A DNA stretch of 64,000 bases from Metaclostridioides mangenotii (lineage in GTDB: Bacteria > Bacillota > Clostridia > Peptostreptococcales > Peptostreptococcaceae), in contig NZ_JAHLOF010000006.1 of NCBI RefSeq assembly GCF_018917235.1, positions 62,001-126,000 on the forward strand, read 5' to 3'. How positions within the stretch are numbered: position 1 is the first letter of the stretch; each line of letters opens with the position of its first letter. A program made the translations under genes and the position numbers. Below, piece after piece: positions 49,448 through 59,230 of the stretch. The notes below the pieces were generated by a model. It made no database searches. It had not been told where the DNA came from and was given only the letters and a program-made list of their open reading frames with translations.

Positions 49448-51445
49448 ATGAAGGAAACACACAAAATTCTTTTTGATCCAATCAAAATTGGATCGCTAGA
49501 AATTAAAAACCGTTTTGTTATGGCTCCTATGGGACCCGCCGGACTTTGTGACGAAGATGGAACTTATAATGAAAAAGGTGTGGAGTACTATGTTGAAAGA
49601 GCTAAGGGAGGTACTGGTCTTATAATGACTGGTGTTACATATGTTGAAAACGACATTGAAAAATGTGTAATGCCTTCTATGCCTTGCCCTACTCTTAATC
49701 CATTAAATTTTGTTAAGACAAGTAAGATTATGACAGAGAGAATTCACGCTTATGGCGCCAAAGTTTTCCTACAATTGACTGCAGGATTTGGACGTGTTGC
49801 TATACCTAGTTTAGTTGGTGATATAGCAGTCGCACCATCCCCAATACCACACAGATGGTTAGATGATGTTACTTGTAGGGAATTGACAATAGAAGAAATT
49901 AAAACTTACATAAAAAAATTTGCAGAATCAGCTAAAATTGCTCAGAATGCAGGATATGACGGTGTAGAGATACATGCTGTTCATGAAGGTTATCTACTAG
50001 ATCAATTTGCAATATCTTTTTTTAACAATAGAACAGATCAATATGGTGGATCTTTAGAAAATAGACTTAGATTTGCATGTGAAATAGTCAAAGCCATAAA
50101 ATCAGAATGTGGAGATGATTTCCCAGTTTCTCTTCGATACAGTATAAAGAGTTTTATAAAAGACTGGAGAAAAGGTGGACTACCAGGTGAAACTTTCATT
50201 GAAAAAGGAAGAGATATTGAAGAAGGTATAGAAGCAGCAAAGATACTAGTCGATGCAGGTTACGACGCTTTGAATGGAGATGTTGGGAGCTATGATTCTT
50301 GGTATTGGTCTCATCCACCTATGTACCATAAAAAAGGAATGTATTTAGAGTTTAACGAAAAGTTAAAACAAGCTGTAAATGTACCTATTATTACCGCTGG
50401 TAGGATGGAAAACCCTGACCTATCTAGTGAAGCAATATTATCAGGAAAAACTGATATGATAGGACTAGGAAGGCCTCTTCTAGCCGATCCTTATATTCCA
50501 AACAAAATACATTCAGATAAATTTACTAGTGTCCGTCCATGTTTGTCTTGCCAAGAAGGATGCATGGGAAGAGTTGCTGCATATTCAGGTTTATCCTGTG
50601 CAGTAAACCCAGCTTGTGGTAGAGAAAAAGATTACTCTATAACAAAAGCCTCTGATAAAAAGAAAGTTCTCATCATTGGTGGTGGCGTTGCTGGTATGGA
50701 GGCGGCAAGAGTGTCTGCTATTAGAGGGCATAATGTTACGTTACTTGAAAAATCCGATTTACTAGGAGGAAATATAGTTCCTGGTGGAGTTCCCGATTTT
50801 AAAGAGGACGATAAAAATCTTGTGAATTGGTATAAGCTTCAGCTTGATGAATTAGGAGTAAAAATTAAATTAAATAATGAAATTAATAAAGATAACATAA
50901 AATCATTTGATGCTGACACCGTTGTTTTAGCTACAGGATCAAATCCAAAAATTATAGATATAGATCAAGCTAAAAATATTTATGCTGCTGAGGATGCTTT
51001 AACGTCTAAAGTAGATGTCGGTGATACTGTTATAGTTGTTGGAGGAGGACTTGTCGGTTGCGAAACAGCTCTTTGGCTTCACGAACAAGGCAAGAAAGTT
51101 ACTATTGTCGAAAAAATGAGCGATATACTAAAACTAAATGCTCCTCTATGTCATGCTAATCTTGATATGTTGCTAGAACTAATTGAGTATAAAAAGATAG
51201 AAGTAAAAACTAATTCGTTTATAAGCAAAAAAACTGATATAGGATTTTTGATAGATACCAACGGTATCGAAGAAGAAATAGACACTGATAGTGTGGTTCT
51301 TGCTATTGGATACACTCCTGAAAATAATTTATATAATGATATTAAAAACGAGATTGATGATATCCATTTAATTGGTGATGCTAGCCACGTTAATAATATC
51401 ATGTACGCAATATGGGATGCATATGAAGTAGCTAAAAACATTTAA
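49448..51445 (+). CDS. NADH:flavin oxidoreductase, 2,4-dienoyl-CoA reductase/BaiCD/TMADH-like (FMN + 4Fe-4S + FAD)
   Basis: LFDPIKIGSLEIKNRFVMAPMGPAG..., CLSCQEGCMGR (4Fe-4S), VLIIGGGVAGMEAARVSAIRGHNVTLLEK; start at ATG 49448 with GGGGAGG RBS rather than 49361. Confidence 0.9.
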   Translation: MKETHKILFDPIKIGSLEIKNRFVMAPMGPAGLCDEDGTYNEKGVEYYVERAKGGTGLIMTGVTYVENDIEKCVMPSMPCPTLNPLNFVKTSKIMTERIHAYGAKVFLQLTAGFGRVAIPSLVGDIAVAPSPIPHRWLDDVTCRELTIEEIKTYIKKFAESAKIAQNAGYDGVEIHAVHEGYLLDQFAISFFNNRTDQYGGSLENRLRFACEIVKAIKSECGDDFPVSLRYSIKSFIKDWRKGGLPGETFIEKGRDIEEGIEAAKILVDAGYDALNGDVGSYDSWYWSHPPMYHKKGMYLEFNEKLKQAVNVPIITAGRMENPDLSSEAILSGKTDMIGLGRPLLADPYIPNKIHSDKFTSVRPCLSCQEGCMGRVAAYSGLSCAVNPACGREKDYSITKASDKKKVLIIGGGVAGMEAARVSAIRGHNVTLLEKSDLLGGNIVPGGVPDFKEDDKNLVNWYKLQLDELGVKIKLNNEINKDNIKSFDADTVVLATGSNPKIIDIDQAKNIYAAEDALTSKVDVGDTVIVVGGGLVGCETALWLHEQGKKVTIVEKMSDILKLNAPLCHANLDMLLELIEYKKIEVKTNSFISKKTDIGFLIDTNGIEEEIDTDSVVLAIGYTPENNLYNDIKNEIDDIHLIGDASHVNNIMYAIWDAYEVAKNI

Positions 51446-51478
51446 TATTATTATTGCTAACTTATATTAGTAAAAAAA

Positions 51479-51523
51479 AATAACCTCAGTAAAAGTTTAA
51501 AATCCTTTTTTACTGAGGTTATC
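51479..51523. terminator. Bidirectional terminator between convergent genes
   Basis: AATAACCTCAGTAAAA...TTTTTACTGAGGTTATCTT. Confidence 0.75.
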
Positions 51524-51550
51524 TTACTGTTTAATAGTTTCAACATATAA

Positions 51551-52201
51551 TTATTTCTTATTATATATTTTGTTAGATATTATAAATGAAATCGATAGAA
51601 TCATTATTTCTGCTAGTAAACATATTGGTCTTAATAAATTTTCATTGATAGCAAATATTTTTAAAGATAAATCTGCAAACTCCGGCATTATTAATACTGG
51701 AATAATTACAAATAATCCAAATACCAAAAAAGCAATATATCTTCCAGTTATGCTTCCAAACCTAATTAATGATGGTATTAAGACAGACATTGTAATGCAT
51801 GCTGACAATGTACCTGTAATAAACAAAGTTTCATAATTTTGCAAAGTGTATGAGTCTAAATTTATATTAAAATACTTTCTAGCTAACCCCATCAATATAA
51901 AGCATATACTAAAAACAACTATACCTAAAAATAAATTTCCTATTACTAAGGCATATCTTGATTTAATGTACTCGCATCTAGTAACAGGCAGGGTCCCAAC
52001 TAATACTTCAATATTGCTTCTATCCTCAAACTCCATAATTTGATAAGTGGCTATATAAACAATCATTGGTATTAGAATGCTTTGCATAAATGGATTTATG
52101 ATACTCATTGAACCAAATATTAGAATATAGGTTATAAGAAAATTTTTCATTGTCCATAAATTAGTATAGCTCATTTTTGTAAGGTTTAACGTGTTATTCA
52201 T
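51551..52201 (-). CDS. ABC-2-type membrane protein
   Basis: 216 aa, multi-TM; operonic with ABC ATPase. Confidence 0.75.
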   Translation of the reverse strand: MNNTLNLTKMSYTNLWTMKNFLITYILIFGSMSIINPFMQSILIPMIVYIATYQIMEFEDRSNIEVLVGTLPVTRCEYIKSRYALVIGNLFLGIVVFSICFILMGLARKYFNINLDSYTLQNYETLFITGTLSACITMSVLIPSLIRFGSITGRYIAFLVFGLFVIIPVLIMPEFADLSLKIFAINENLLRPICLLAEIMILSISFIISNKIYNKK

Positions 52202-52223
52202 ATCTTCACCTCCAAGAAGTTTT

Positions 52224-52901
52224 TTATAATAATTCTTTCTTTTTATATATTTTGATCGATAATATGTAAGAAATAAATATAATAATAAAACTTGATATAA
52301 CTGTATATAAAATCAAATCAAAATTACTGAAATTAAAATTTCCAGACGACATATCCTGTTTAAAATTAATTAAAAAAGATAATGACGCCCCAAGTATAGC
52401 ACCCGCTATTCCATCAAAAAATCTTCCGACTTTTTTAAATTTAAATTTAAAAGGAATGGCAATAGAAACTGTTAGTACAGATATAAGTACACCATATATA
52501 AACAAGAATAAATAATTTTTCATATTTAAAGTAACATCAAATAATGTTTGATTAATACTCAAATCATTAATATATGTTTTCATAAGATATATTAATATGT
52601 AATAGACAGTAAATAATAATATGCCTGACAATAAGTTAATTAAAACTAATAAATATCTTGATAAAACATACTCTGATTTCCTAACAGGAACATATGATAT
52701 TAAAGTATCAATTTCACTATTTTCTTCATTAGTCATTATTAAAATAGTAATACTATAGCAAGCAATAAATACGACTAGACTTACCATTAATGGGAATATT
52801 AACACCAATGGAATATATGATATAATAAGTATTAAAGTCGATCTTTTAAAATTTATTAAATTTAAATAACTCATTCTTACTAATTTTAGAACATTACTCA
52901 T
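52224..52901 (-). CDS. ABC-2-type membrane protein (paralog of the downstream gene)
   Basis: 225 aa; shares N-terminal pattern VLKLVRMSYLNLINFK and E-I-DTL-S-VPVRKSEYVLSRY with the 51551 ORF. Confidence 0.75.
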   Translation of the reverse strand: MSNVLKLVRMSYLNLINFKRSTLILIISYIPLVLIFPLMVSLVVFIACYSITILIMTNEENSEIDTLISYVPVRKSEYVLSRYLLVLINLLSGILLFTVYYILIYLMKTYINDLSINQTLFDVTLNMKNYLFLFIYGVLISVLTVSIAIPFKFKFKKVGRFFDGIAGAILGASLSFLINFKQDMSSGNFNFSNFDLILYTVISSFIIIFISYILSIKIYKKKELL

Positions 52902-53757
52902 GTTTCTTCGCCTCCACGTAATACTCTAATAAATCTTCTAAATTTGCCTTATCGTAAACCACCTCATCTCCAAAAATTTCGTAAGCTAAGTTTTTGTTTT
53001 TTGTAATCCCCTCAAAACCGAAATCTTTTTCTTTTATATAAATAAATGATTTTTTTGTTTCATCATCCAACAAATTTTTATTTCCTTTAACTAAAGCATG
53101 ATTATCCAAAATTGTATCCTTTTCTCCAAATAAAATTATTTCTCCGTTATATATAAATGTTACGTAATCACCAACTTTATCAAGATCAGATGTAATATGC
53201 GAAGATAAAAATACTGTAGATTCATCTTCGTCTATTCTCTCCTGAAGTATTTCTAAAAATCTATTTCTAAATAATGGATCCAAGTTTGCAGTCGGCTCGT
53301 CTAAAATTATTAATTTTGGATGATGTGAAAGTGCTACAGCTAATTCAAATTTTTTTTGTTGCCCCTTTGATAATGACTCATAAGATTTATTTTCATCTAG
53401 TTCAAATTCTTTTATATATGAATTGTATAAACTATCATCCCAATTTTTATAAAACCTCGAAATACTTATTTTTATATGCTTTAATTTTGCCTTATCTAAA
53501 AAACCCGGCCTTTCTGATATATATCCTATCTTTTCTTTTATTGAAACATCATCTTCTAAAAATTCTTTTCCAAAAATTTTTATTTTACCACTGTCTTTTT
53601 TTATCATATTCATTATTAATTTAATAGTAGTAGTTTTTCCAGATCCATTTGGACCAATAAATCCTGTAATATAACCACTTTTTACATTTAATTCATCTAC
53701 TTTTAATTGAAACTTACCTAGATTTTTTCTTAAATTATTTATTTTTATTGCATCCAT
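52894..53757 (-). CDS. ABC transporter ATP-binding protein
   Basis: 287 aa; GPNGSGKTTTIKLIMNM, LSKGQQKKFELAVALSHHPKLIILDEPTANLDP. Confidence 0.95.
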   Translation of the reverse strand: MDAIKINNLRKNLGKFQLKVDELNVKSGYITGFIGPNGSGKTTTIKLIMNMIKKDSGKIKIFGKEFLEDDVSIKEKIGYISERPGFLDKAKLKHIKISISRFYKNWDDSLYNSYIKEFELDENKSYESLSKGQQKKFELAVALSHHPKLIILDEPTANLDPLFRNRFLEILQERIDEDESTVFLSSHITSDLDKVGDYVTFIYNGEIILFGEKDTILDNHALVKGNKNLLDDETKKSFIYIKEKDFGFEGITKNKNLAYEIFGDEVVYDKANLEDLLEYYVEAKKHE

Positions 53758-53759
53758 TA

Positions 53760-54134
53760 CTATACCTCCTCAAACAAATTCTTAGAAATTTCTATCCAAT
53801 CATCAAAGCTAATATTTACTGCCTTTGCCTGTCTAATAATCTCCTCAAGCTTACATTCTATTTCGTATTTAGCTATTTCTTTTAACCTTTCGGAATTTTG
53901 ATTTGCTACAAATGTTCCTTTTCCTGCTACAGTCTGGATAAATCCCTCTTTCTCAAGCTCTTCATATGCTCTTTTAGTTGTTATAATACTCACTTTTAGT
54001 TCTTTTGCAAGCGATCTTATAGATGGCAATACCTCACCCGGTTTTAAATTTAACGATACTATCTCAGCCTTTATCTGACCTTGAATTTGCTCATATAATG
54101 GCACAGATGATGAATTGCTTATAATTATATTCAA
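53760..54134 (-). CDS. GntR-family regulator (YtrA subfamily)
   Basis: 124 aa; SVPLYEQIQGQIKAEIVSLNLKPGEVLPSIRSLAKELKVSIITTKRAYEELEKEGFI. Confidence 0.92.
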   Translation of the reverse strand: MNIIISNSSSVPLYEQIQGQIKAEIVSLNLKPGEVLPSIRSLAKELKVSIITTKRAYEELEKEGFIQTVAGKGTFVANQNSERLKEIAKYEIECKLEEIIRQAKAVNISFDDWIEISKNLFEEV

Positions 54135-54156
54135 ATTATCACCTCATCTTGTTTAA

Positions 54157-54199
54157 GTGTATATATACCGTGTATGCTGTATATATACTGTATATACAC
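54157..54199. promoter_or_regulatory. Candidate GntR/YtrA operator
   Basis: GTGTATATATACCGTGTATGCTGTATATATACTGTATATACAC palindromic array just upstream of the gntR gene. Confidence 0.55.
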
Positions 54200-54307
54200 A
54201 TAATAACAGGTGAAATAGAAAAAGTCAATAAAAAATAGTATGTAAATGTTTTTCACATCTACATACTACTTTTTTGTTTATTTAAGTTTTTTTATTTTTA
54301 ATAAATA

Positions 54308-54670
54308 TTAGCTTTGAGGTAATAATGTATCTTTCCAAACATCCTCTTTAAATCCTAAAAGAACATTTTTACCATCAAACAGCATTGGTCTTTTTATAAG
54401 CATTCCATCGCTTACAAGTATATCTAAAAGTTTTTCAACGGATTCAGTCTTTACTACATCCTTTAGACCTAATTCTCGATACTTCATACCACTTGTATTA
54501 AAGAATTTTTTTATCTCTAATCCGCTAGTCTTATAGATAATTTCTAATTCTTCTCTTGAAGGTGGAACTTTAACCATATCTATATCTTCATAAGCTATAT
54601 TATTTTCATCTAGCCAATTTTTAGCTTTTTTTACAGTTGAACATCTTGTATAACCATATAATTTTATCAT
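54308..54670 (-). CDS. ArsC/Spx-family (YffB-like) reductase-like protein
   Basis: 120 aa; MIKLYGYTRCSTVKKAKNWLDENNIAYEDIDMVKVPPSREEL...KRPMLFDGKNVLLGFKEDVW. Confidence 0.88.
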   Translation of the reverse strand: MIKLYGYTRCSTVKKAKNWLDENNIAYEDIDMVKVPPSREELEIIYKTSGLEIKKFFNTSGMKYRELGLKDVVKTESVEKLLDILVSDGMLIKRPMLFDGKNVLLGFKEDVWKDTLLPQS

Positions 54671-55339
54671 TTAAATTTCCTCCTTAAGCTTTATATCTCC
54701 AACTACTCCATCTTTAATACTGATAATTTTGTCGGCAACACAATCAGCAAAGGCTACATCATGGGTAATTATAAGAATAGTCATTCCTTTATCTTTTAGC
54801 TTTTTAATAATCGTTACAACTCTTTGTATTGTGTCTGAATCAAGAGCTGAAGTTGGTTCATCAAAGCACAATACTTTAGGCATAAGCGCGCATGATCTAG
54901 CAATTGCAACCCTCTGTTGTTGACCACCTGATAGCTCAAATGGATAAGCATCTAGTTTATCTTCTAAATCGACTAGTTTCAGTAGCTCCTTAGCTGTTTT
55001 TTCCGCTTCAGATCTATCAACTTTAAATATATGAACAGGTGATTCTATAATATTTTCTAGTACTGTCATATGAGGAAATAAATTAAAATTTTGAAAAACC
55101 ATACCTATTTGACCCCTTATTTCTGCCATATCTTTACTCGATTTAATTGATTTATTATCGATTATTATCTCACCGCTATCAAACTTCTCAAGATCGTTTA
55201 TACATCTTAAAATAGTGGTCTTTCCTGCACCTGACTTTCCCAAAAGTACTCCAACTTCGCCTTTTTCTAGTTCAAAAGATATATCTTTAAGAACTTTATT
55301 TTGTTTGAACGATTTATTTAAATTTACTACCTTTAACAT
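54671..55339 (-). CDS. Amino-acid ABC transporter ATPase
   Basis: 222 aa; GKSGAGKTTILRCINDLEKFDSGEI, LSGGQQQRVAIARSCALMPKVLCFDEPTSALD. Confidence 0.95.
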   Translation of the reverse strand: MLKVVNLNKSFKQNKVLKDISFELEKGEVGVLLGKSGAGKTTILRCINDLEKFDSGEIIIDNKSIKSSKDMAEIRGQIGMVFQNFNLFPHMTVLENIIESPVHIFKVDRSEAEKTAKELLKLVDLEDKLDAYPFELSGGQQQRVAIARSCALMPKVLCFDEPTSALDSDTIQRVVTIIKKLKDKGMTILIITHDVAFADCVADKIISIKDGVVGDIKLKEEI

Positions 55340-55351
55340 ATAAGATACCCC

Positions 55352-55963
55352 CTATTTATAATATGAAAACTTTTTTTCTAGAAGTTCAAATCCTTTTGTA
55401 AGAATTGCTACAAATAGTAGATATATTGCACCTGCTTGAAAAAGAGGAATTAAACTTACATCTCTATTCATAGCTATTTGAGCAATTCTTAAGATATCAT
55501 TTAGTCCTAGTATATAAACTAAAGATGTATCTTTTACTAAGGTAATAACTTCATTTGAAACTGGAGGAAGTATTTTCTTAAAAACTTGAGGAAATATTAT
55601 TCTTTTATACATAGTAACTTTATCAAATCCAAGTACTTTAGAAGCTTCGTATTGACCTCTATCTATTGACTGAATTCCACCTCTAAATATTTCTGCAAAA
55701 TAAGCTGCATAATTAAATATAAAGGCTATAATACCTGCTGTAAATCTATCAAAAGTTATACCTATAATAGGTAATCCATAGAATATTACTATCATTTGCA
55801 AAAGAAGTGGTGTCCCCCTCATTATAAGTATATAACATTGTGTAATTCCGCTTACTAATTTATTTTTAGAAAGCCTTAAAAACATAACCAAAATACCAAG
55901 CGGTATCGATACAATCAATGTTATAAAAAATATTGCTAAAACAACTCCTAAACCCTGTAACAT
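55352..55963 (-). CDS. Amino-acid ABC transporter permease
   Basis: 203 aa; YILIMRGTPLLLQMIVIFYGLP, AAYFAEIFRGGIQSIDRGQYEASKVLGF. Confidence 0.95.
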   Translation of the reverse strand: MLQGLGVVLAIFFITLIVSIPLGILVMFLRLSKNKLVSGITQCYILIMRGTPLLLQMIVIFYGLPIIGITFDRFTAGIIAFIFNYAAYFAEIFRGGIQSIDRGQYEASKVLGFDKVTMYKRIIFPQVFKKILPPVSNEVITLVKDTSLVYILGLNDILRIAQIAMNRDVSLIPLFQAGAIYLLFVAILTKGFELLEKKFSYYK

Positions 55964-55995
55964 ATTATAGCCCCCTCATAATTAACTGTCTAAAC

Positions 55996-56790
55996 TTATT
56001 TAAACCACTTTTTGTATATCTGCTCAAAAGTTCCATCATCTTTCATTTCTTTTATTTTTTCGTTTATCTTAACGCTAAGTTCTTTGTTATCTTTTGCTGT
56101 TGCAACTACATAATCCTCAAGACCAAAATCTTCATCTAAAACTTTGTACTTTTCTTCGCCTTTTTGACTCATGTAATATCTCACTAAAACTTCATCTCCA
56201 ACAACGGCATCAGTTCTACCTATTTCAAGATCTCTTAGAGCCTTATCGTATGTGTCATATAAAACTGGAGCTCCACCTTTTAAAGTATCCATAAAAGCTT
56301 TATCTTTTTCTATTGCATCCAGAGCTGTAGACCCTTGTTGAGTTCCAACTTCTTTATCTTTTAAGTCTGCTTTACTCTTTACATTTGAATCACTCATTGT
56401 AACTACTATTTGCTTGTTTTGAAGGTATGAATCTGTATAAGATATCTTTTTCTTTCTTTCATCAGTTATTGAGTATCCATTCCATAGTACATCAACATTT
56501 CCAGAGTTGACTTCTGTCTCCTTCATAGACCAGTCAATTGGTTGAAATTTAACGTCTTTGCCCATTCTCTTAAATGTTTCTTTTGCAAGGTCTATATCAA
56601 ATCCAACTGTTTCTCCTTTATCATCTAAAAATCCCATTGGGACAAATGTATTATCAAATCCAACTATAATTTCTTTTTTATTATTTTTAGTATCAGCTTT
56701 ATTATCATCTATTCCAGTACAACCCACCATACTTCCAACCAATATTACTATTGCTGTTAAAAGCGATATTTTTTTTAATATATTTTTCAT
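55996..56790 (-). CDS. Amino-acid ABC transporter substrate-binding lipoprotein
   Basis: 264 aa; lipobox LVGSMVGCTG; VGFDNTFVPMGFLDDKGETVGFDIDLAKETFKRM. Confidence 0.95.
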   Translation of the reverse strand: MKNILKKISLLTAIVILVGSMVGCTGIDDNKADTKNNKKEIIVGFDNTFVPMGFLDDKGETVGFDIDLAKETFKRMGKDVKFQPIDWSMKETEVNSGNVDVLWNGYSITDERKKKISYTDSYLQNKQIVVTMSDSNVKSKADLKDKEVGTQQGSTALDAIEKDKAFMDTLKGGAPVLYDTYDKALRDLEIGRTDAVVGDEVLVRYYMSQKGEEKYKVLDEDFGLEDYVVATAKDNKELSVKINEKIKEMKDDGTFEQIYKKWFK

Positions 56791-56889
56791 AATTTCTCCT
56801 CCACATTATTTTTAATAAAATTTTTATTTCTAATTTAGTATCTAAGATTAAAATAAATACAAAGTTTTAGCGCGCTTAAAAAATTGTAT

Positions 56890-57152
56890 TAAAAAACTCC
56901 CGTCTCTAGCTATAGCTAGAGGACGGGAGTTGACTCTCGTGGTTCCACCTCTTTTTATTAATGCCTCACGACACTAACCTCATCAAGTACAATAATGTTA
57001 TCTATACTCTAGCACTATAACGGGTGCAAGGATACCGAAATCTTCTACTAAGGTTAAGTCCCTTTCAAAGTCCTGCTCAAAGATGTGTTCAAAGTAAAAT
57101 CTAGTGCTCCTCTCACCAAACGGAAACTCTCTGTTTAAGATACTTACTTTTA
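56890..57152 (-). ncRNA. T-box leader upstream of the amino-acid ABC operon; predicted specifier CAC (His)
   Basis: Reverse strand ...AGAGAGUUUCCGUUUGGUGAGAGG..., UUUGAA-CAC-AUCUUUGAGC (specifier 57085-57087), T-box GGUGGAACCACG, terminator AACTCCCGTCCTCTAGC...GCTAGAGACGGGAGTTTTTT. Confidence 0.9.
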
Positions 57153-57319
57153 CTATTTCTTATCATAGCATTTAAAAGTGTTTATCAATTTTTATTTGTT
57201 GTTTTAATTGATTCTAAATCATAAAACTAAATTTGTCAATACATAATTTATATTTATTTAGTCCTTATTTATAATTTTCTAAAAATTAGATTCTTTTAAG
57301 ATTATGTTGATAATAAAAT

Positions 57320-58633
57320 TTACTGACTCCATGGTACTACATCAACTTCTCCATAAGATCTATCTTTTAGTCGGTTAGAATATTCACCTCTATATCCTAT
57401 TATATACAAAAGTACTAGCTCAATGTACCTTGTCCCAATAGTTATTATATTCCACATATCTTCTAGCTCAAGTCTTGCTCTTTTAGTTTTCCTACTAGGA
57501 TGAACGATTGTATTTCTATAGTAAATTAAAAGATCTACACCGTCGTCAAATTTATCATTTATCCAAGCATCAAAAAATACTAGTTCTTCTTTGCCATACG
57601 GAATTTTGCAAGAATCGAGTAGTAACCTTAAATTTTTCGATGTAACATTTTTGTCAAACTCTTCATCAGTGATTGTTTTTTCTTGTTCAACCAAAACTAT
57701 ATATGAAAGTGTCTCTAAAGCAACTTGCACAGATATAATATTATTTTCTAGTGTGATACTGCTTAGGGATTCTATATACCAATTAACTACATTTCTTATA
57801 GCTTTTCCAAAATAAAAATCTTCTAGTTTTTTACATATCAAACCTAAATATTTTTCTATATTGTGATGATTAGATATTGTATCAGTCCAATTTGGAACAA
57901 ATTTAAATGGAGAAATTCTGCTTTCTCCCCACAGTTTGTATACTACAGAATTATCTTTATATCCTAACGCTGTACAAAAACCTACGTATCTTCCACAGGC
58001 GAAGCTTAATGCTATTGATATATCATCGAGAATATCGATTATATTGCTTGTTTTAAAGCTTGTATTATCCTTTTTGTATATTCTACCTACATGCGTTATT
58101 ATTGAGCCAGATTTTGACTTTAATTCTTCGTAAAGTTCTTTCCTGTAATCTTCTCTTTTATCTAGAACTACAACAAAATCATTAAATTCAAACTCCATTC
58201 TACCTGCATATAATGTATCTTCACTTTTTATTAACTTTCCTGAGTATTTGTTAGAATTTATTATCCCAAAATCTACATAATCTACAAAAGAATTTTTAGA
58301 TCTCATATAGCTTCCATTTAAATATCCATCAATTGAAGACTTACCTAGAGAATTAATACTAACTGATGTTATTTTGTAGCCGTGTACTTCTAAAACAGCG
58401 TTGTCATAATTCAACTCCATATTTCCTATATCTACATCATCTATATCCTCAACAAAAAGTATATCAGCATGAAAGTTAATCGAAACAGGCGGAATAGTCC
58501 TCAAGTAAACTTTCCCACTGCACTTGTATTTTTTGTCTAAGTACACACAATAACGACCTTTGTAAATAACTATATCTTCATTTACATCGTATTTTAGTAG
58601 TTCTGATGATATAAAGTTTTCATATAACTTCAT
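57320..58633 (-). CDS. Uncharacterised 437-aa protein with HEPN-like C-terminus (ApeA/YopA-like architecture)
   Basis: C-terminal DAWINDKFDDGVDLLIYYRNTIVHPSRK (R-x4-H) and helical context; N-terminal beta-rich domain. Confidence 0.5.
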   Translation of the reverse strand: MKLYENFISSELLKYDVNEDIVIYKGRYCVYLDKKYKCSGKVYLRTIPPVSINFHADILFVEDIDDVDIGNMELNYDNAVLEVHGYKITSVSINSLGKSSIDGYLNGSYMRSKNSFVDYVDFGIINSNKYSGKLIKSEDTLYAGRMEFEFNDFVVVLDKREDYRKELYEELKSKSGSIITHVGRIYKKDNTSFKTSNIIDILDDISIALSFACGRYVGFCTALGYKDNSVVYKLWGESRISPFKFVPNWTDTISNHHNIEKYLGLICKKLEDFYFGKAIRNVVNWYIESLSSITLENNIISVQVALETLSYIVLVEQEKTITDEEFDKNVTSKNLRLLLDSCKIPYGKEELVFFDAWINDKFDDGVDLLIYYRNTIVHPSRKTKRARLELEDMWNIITIGTRYIELVLLYIIGYRGEYSNRLKDRSYGEVDVVPWSQ

Positions 58634-58668
58634 CGCCTACCACCTTTTCCTCAAAAGTTTTATATATA

Positions 58669-59046
58669 TTAAAGATCTTTTTTTAGAGTTTCCTTTAGGT
58701 TCTTATAAGAAAAATCTATAATCTCTTTACAACTTACTTTATCTCTCTTTAAATCCTTACATATATGAGATCCATATTTTTCAGTTACTGAATTCATAGC
58801 ATCTTTAACGTATATCTTTGCACTATTTGTCTCAGATTCATTTTGTCTTCCTTTTTCGTAACTTATAATCATATTTGTGGCATTTACTGCACCACACAAA
58901 CTTCCAACGGCATTTCCTCCGCCCAAACCGCTTCCAAGCGAAACGGGTATGTCTGCACTAAATTCATCATTATAAGCCTTTATAATAGACTCTGCGCAGT
59001 TTAAACCTTTTTTATTATACTCTGATGCTTTTATTTCTTCACACAT
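58669..59046 (-). CDS. C_GCAxxG_C_C family redox-type protein
   Basis: 125 aa; LNCAESIIKAYND...GSGLGGGNAVGSLCGAVNATNMIIS...CKDLKRDKVSCKEII. Confidence 0.88.
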   Translation of the reverse strand: MCEEIKASEYNKKGLNCAESIIKAYNDEFSADIPVSLGSGLGGGNAVGSLCGAVNATNMIISYEKGRQNESETNSAKIYVKDAMNSVTEKYGSHICKDLKRDKVSCKEIIDFSYKNLKETLKKDL

Positions 59047-59230
59047 ATTGAATCCTCCTCATGCGTTTTATATACTAAGCTTATTATATCAAATACCCAG
59101 GTAATATACACAGATTAATTAAAGTATAATAGATTTACAAAAAAGTATCTAAACTAAGTTATAAAACACTTAATTTAGATACTTTTATTTAAATTTAGAT
59201 ATTTAACTTATATCTTATTTAGTAAACAAA

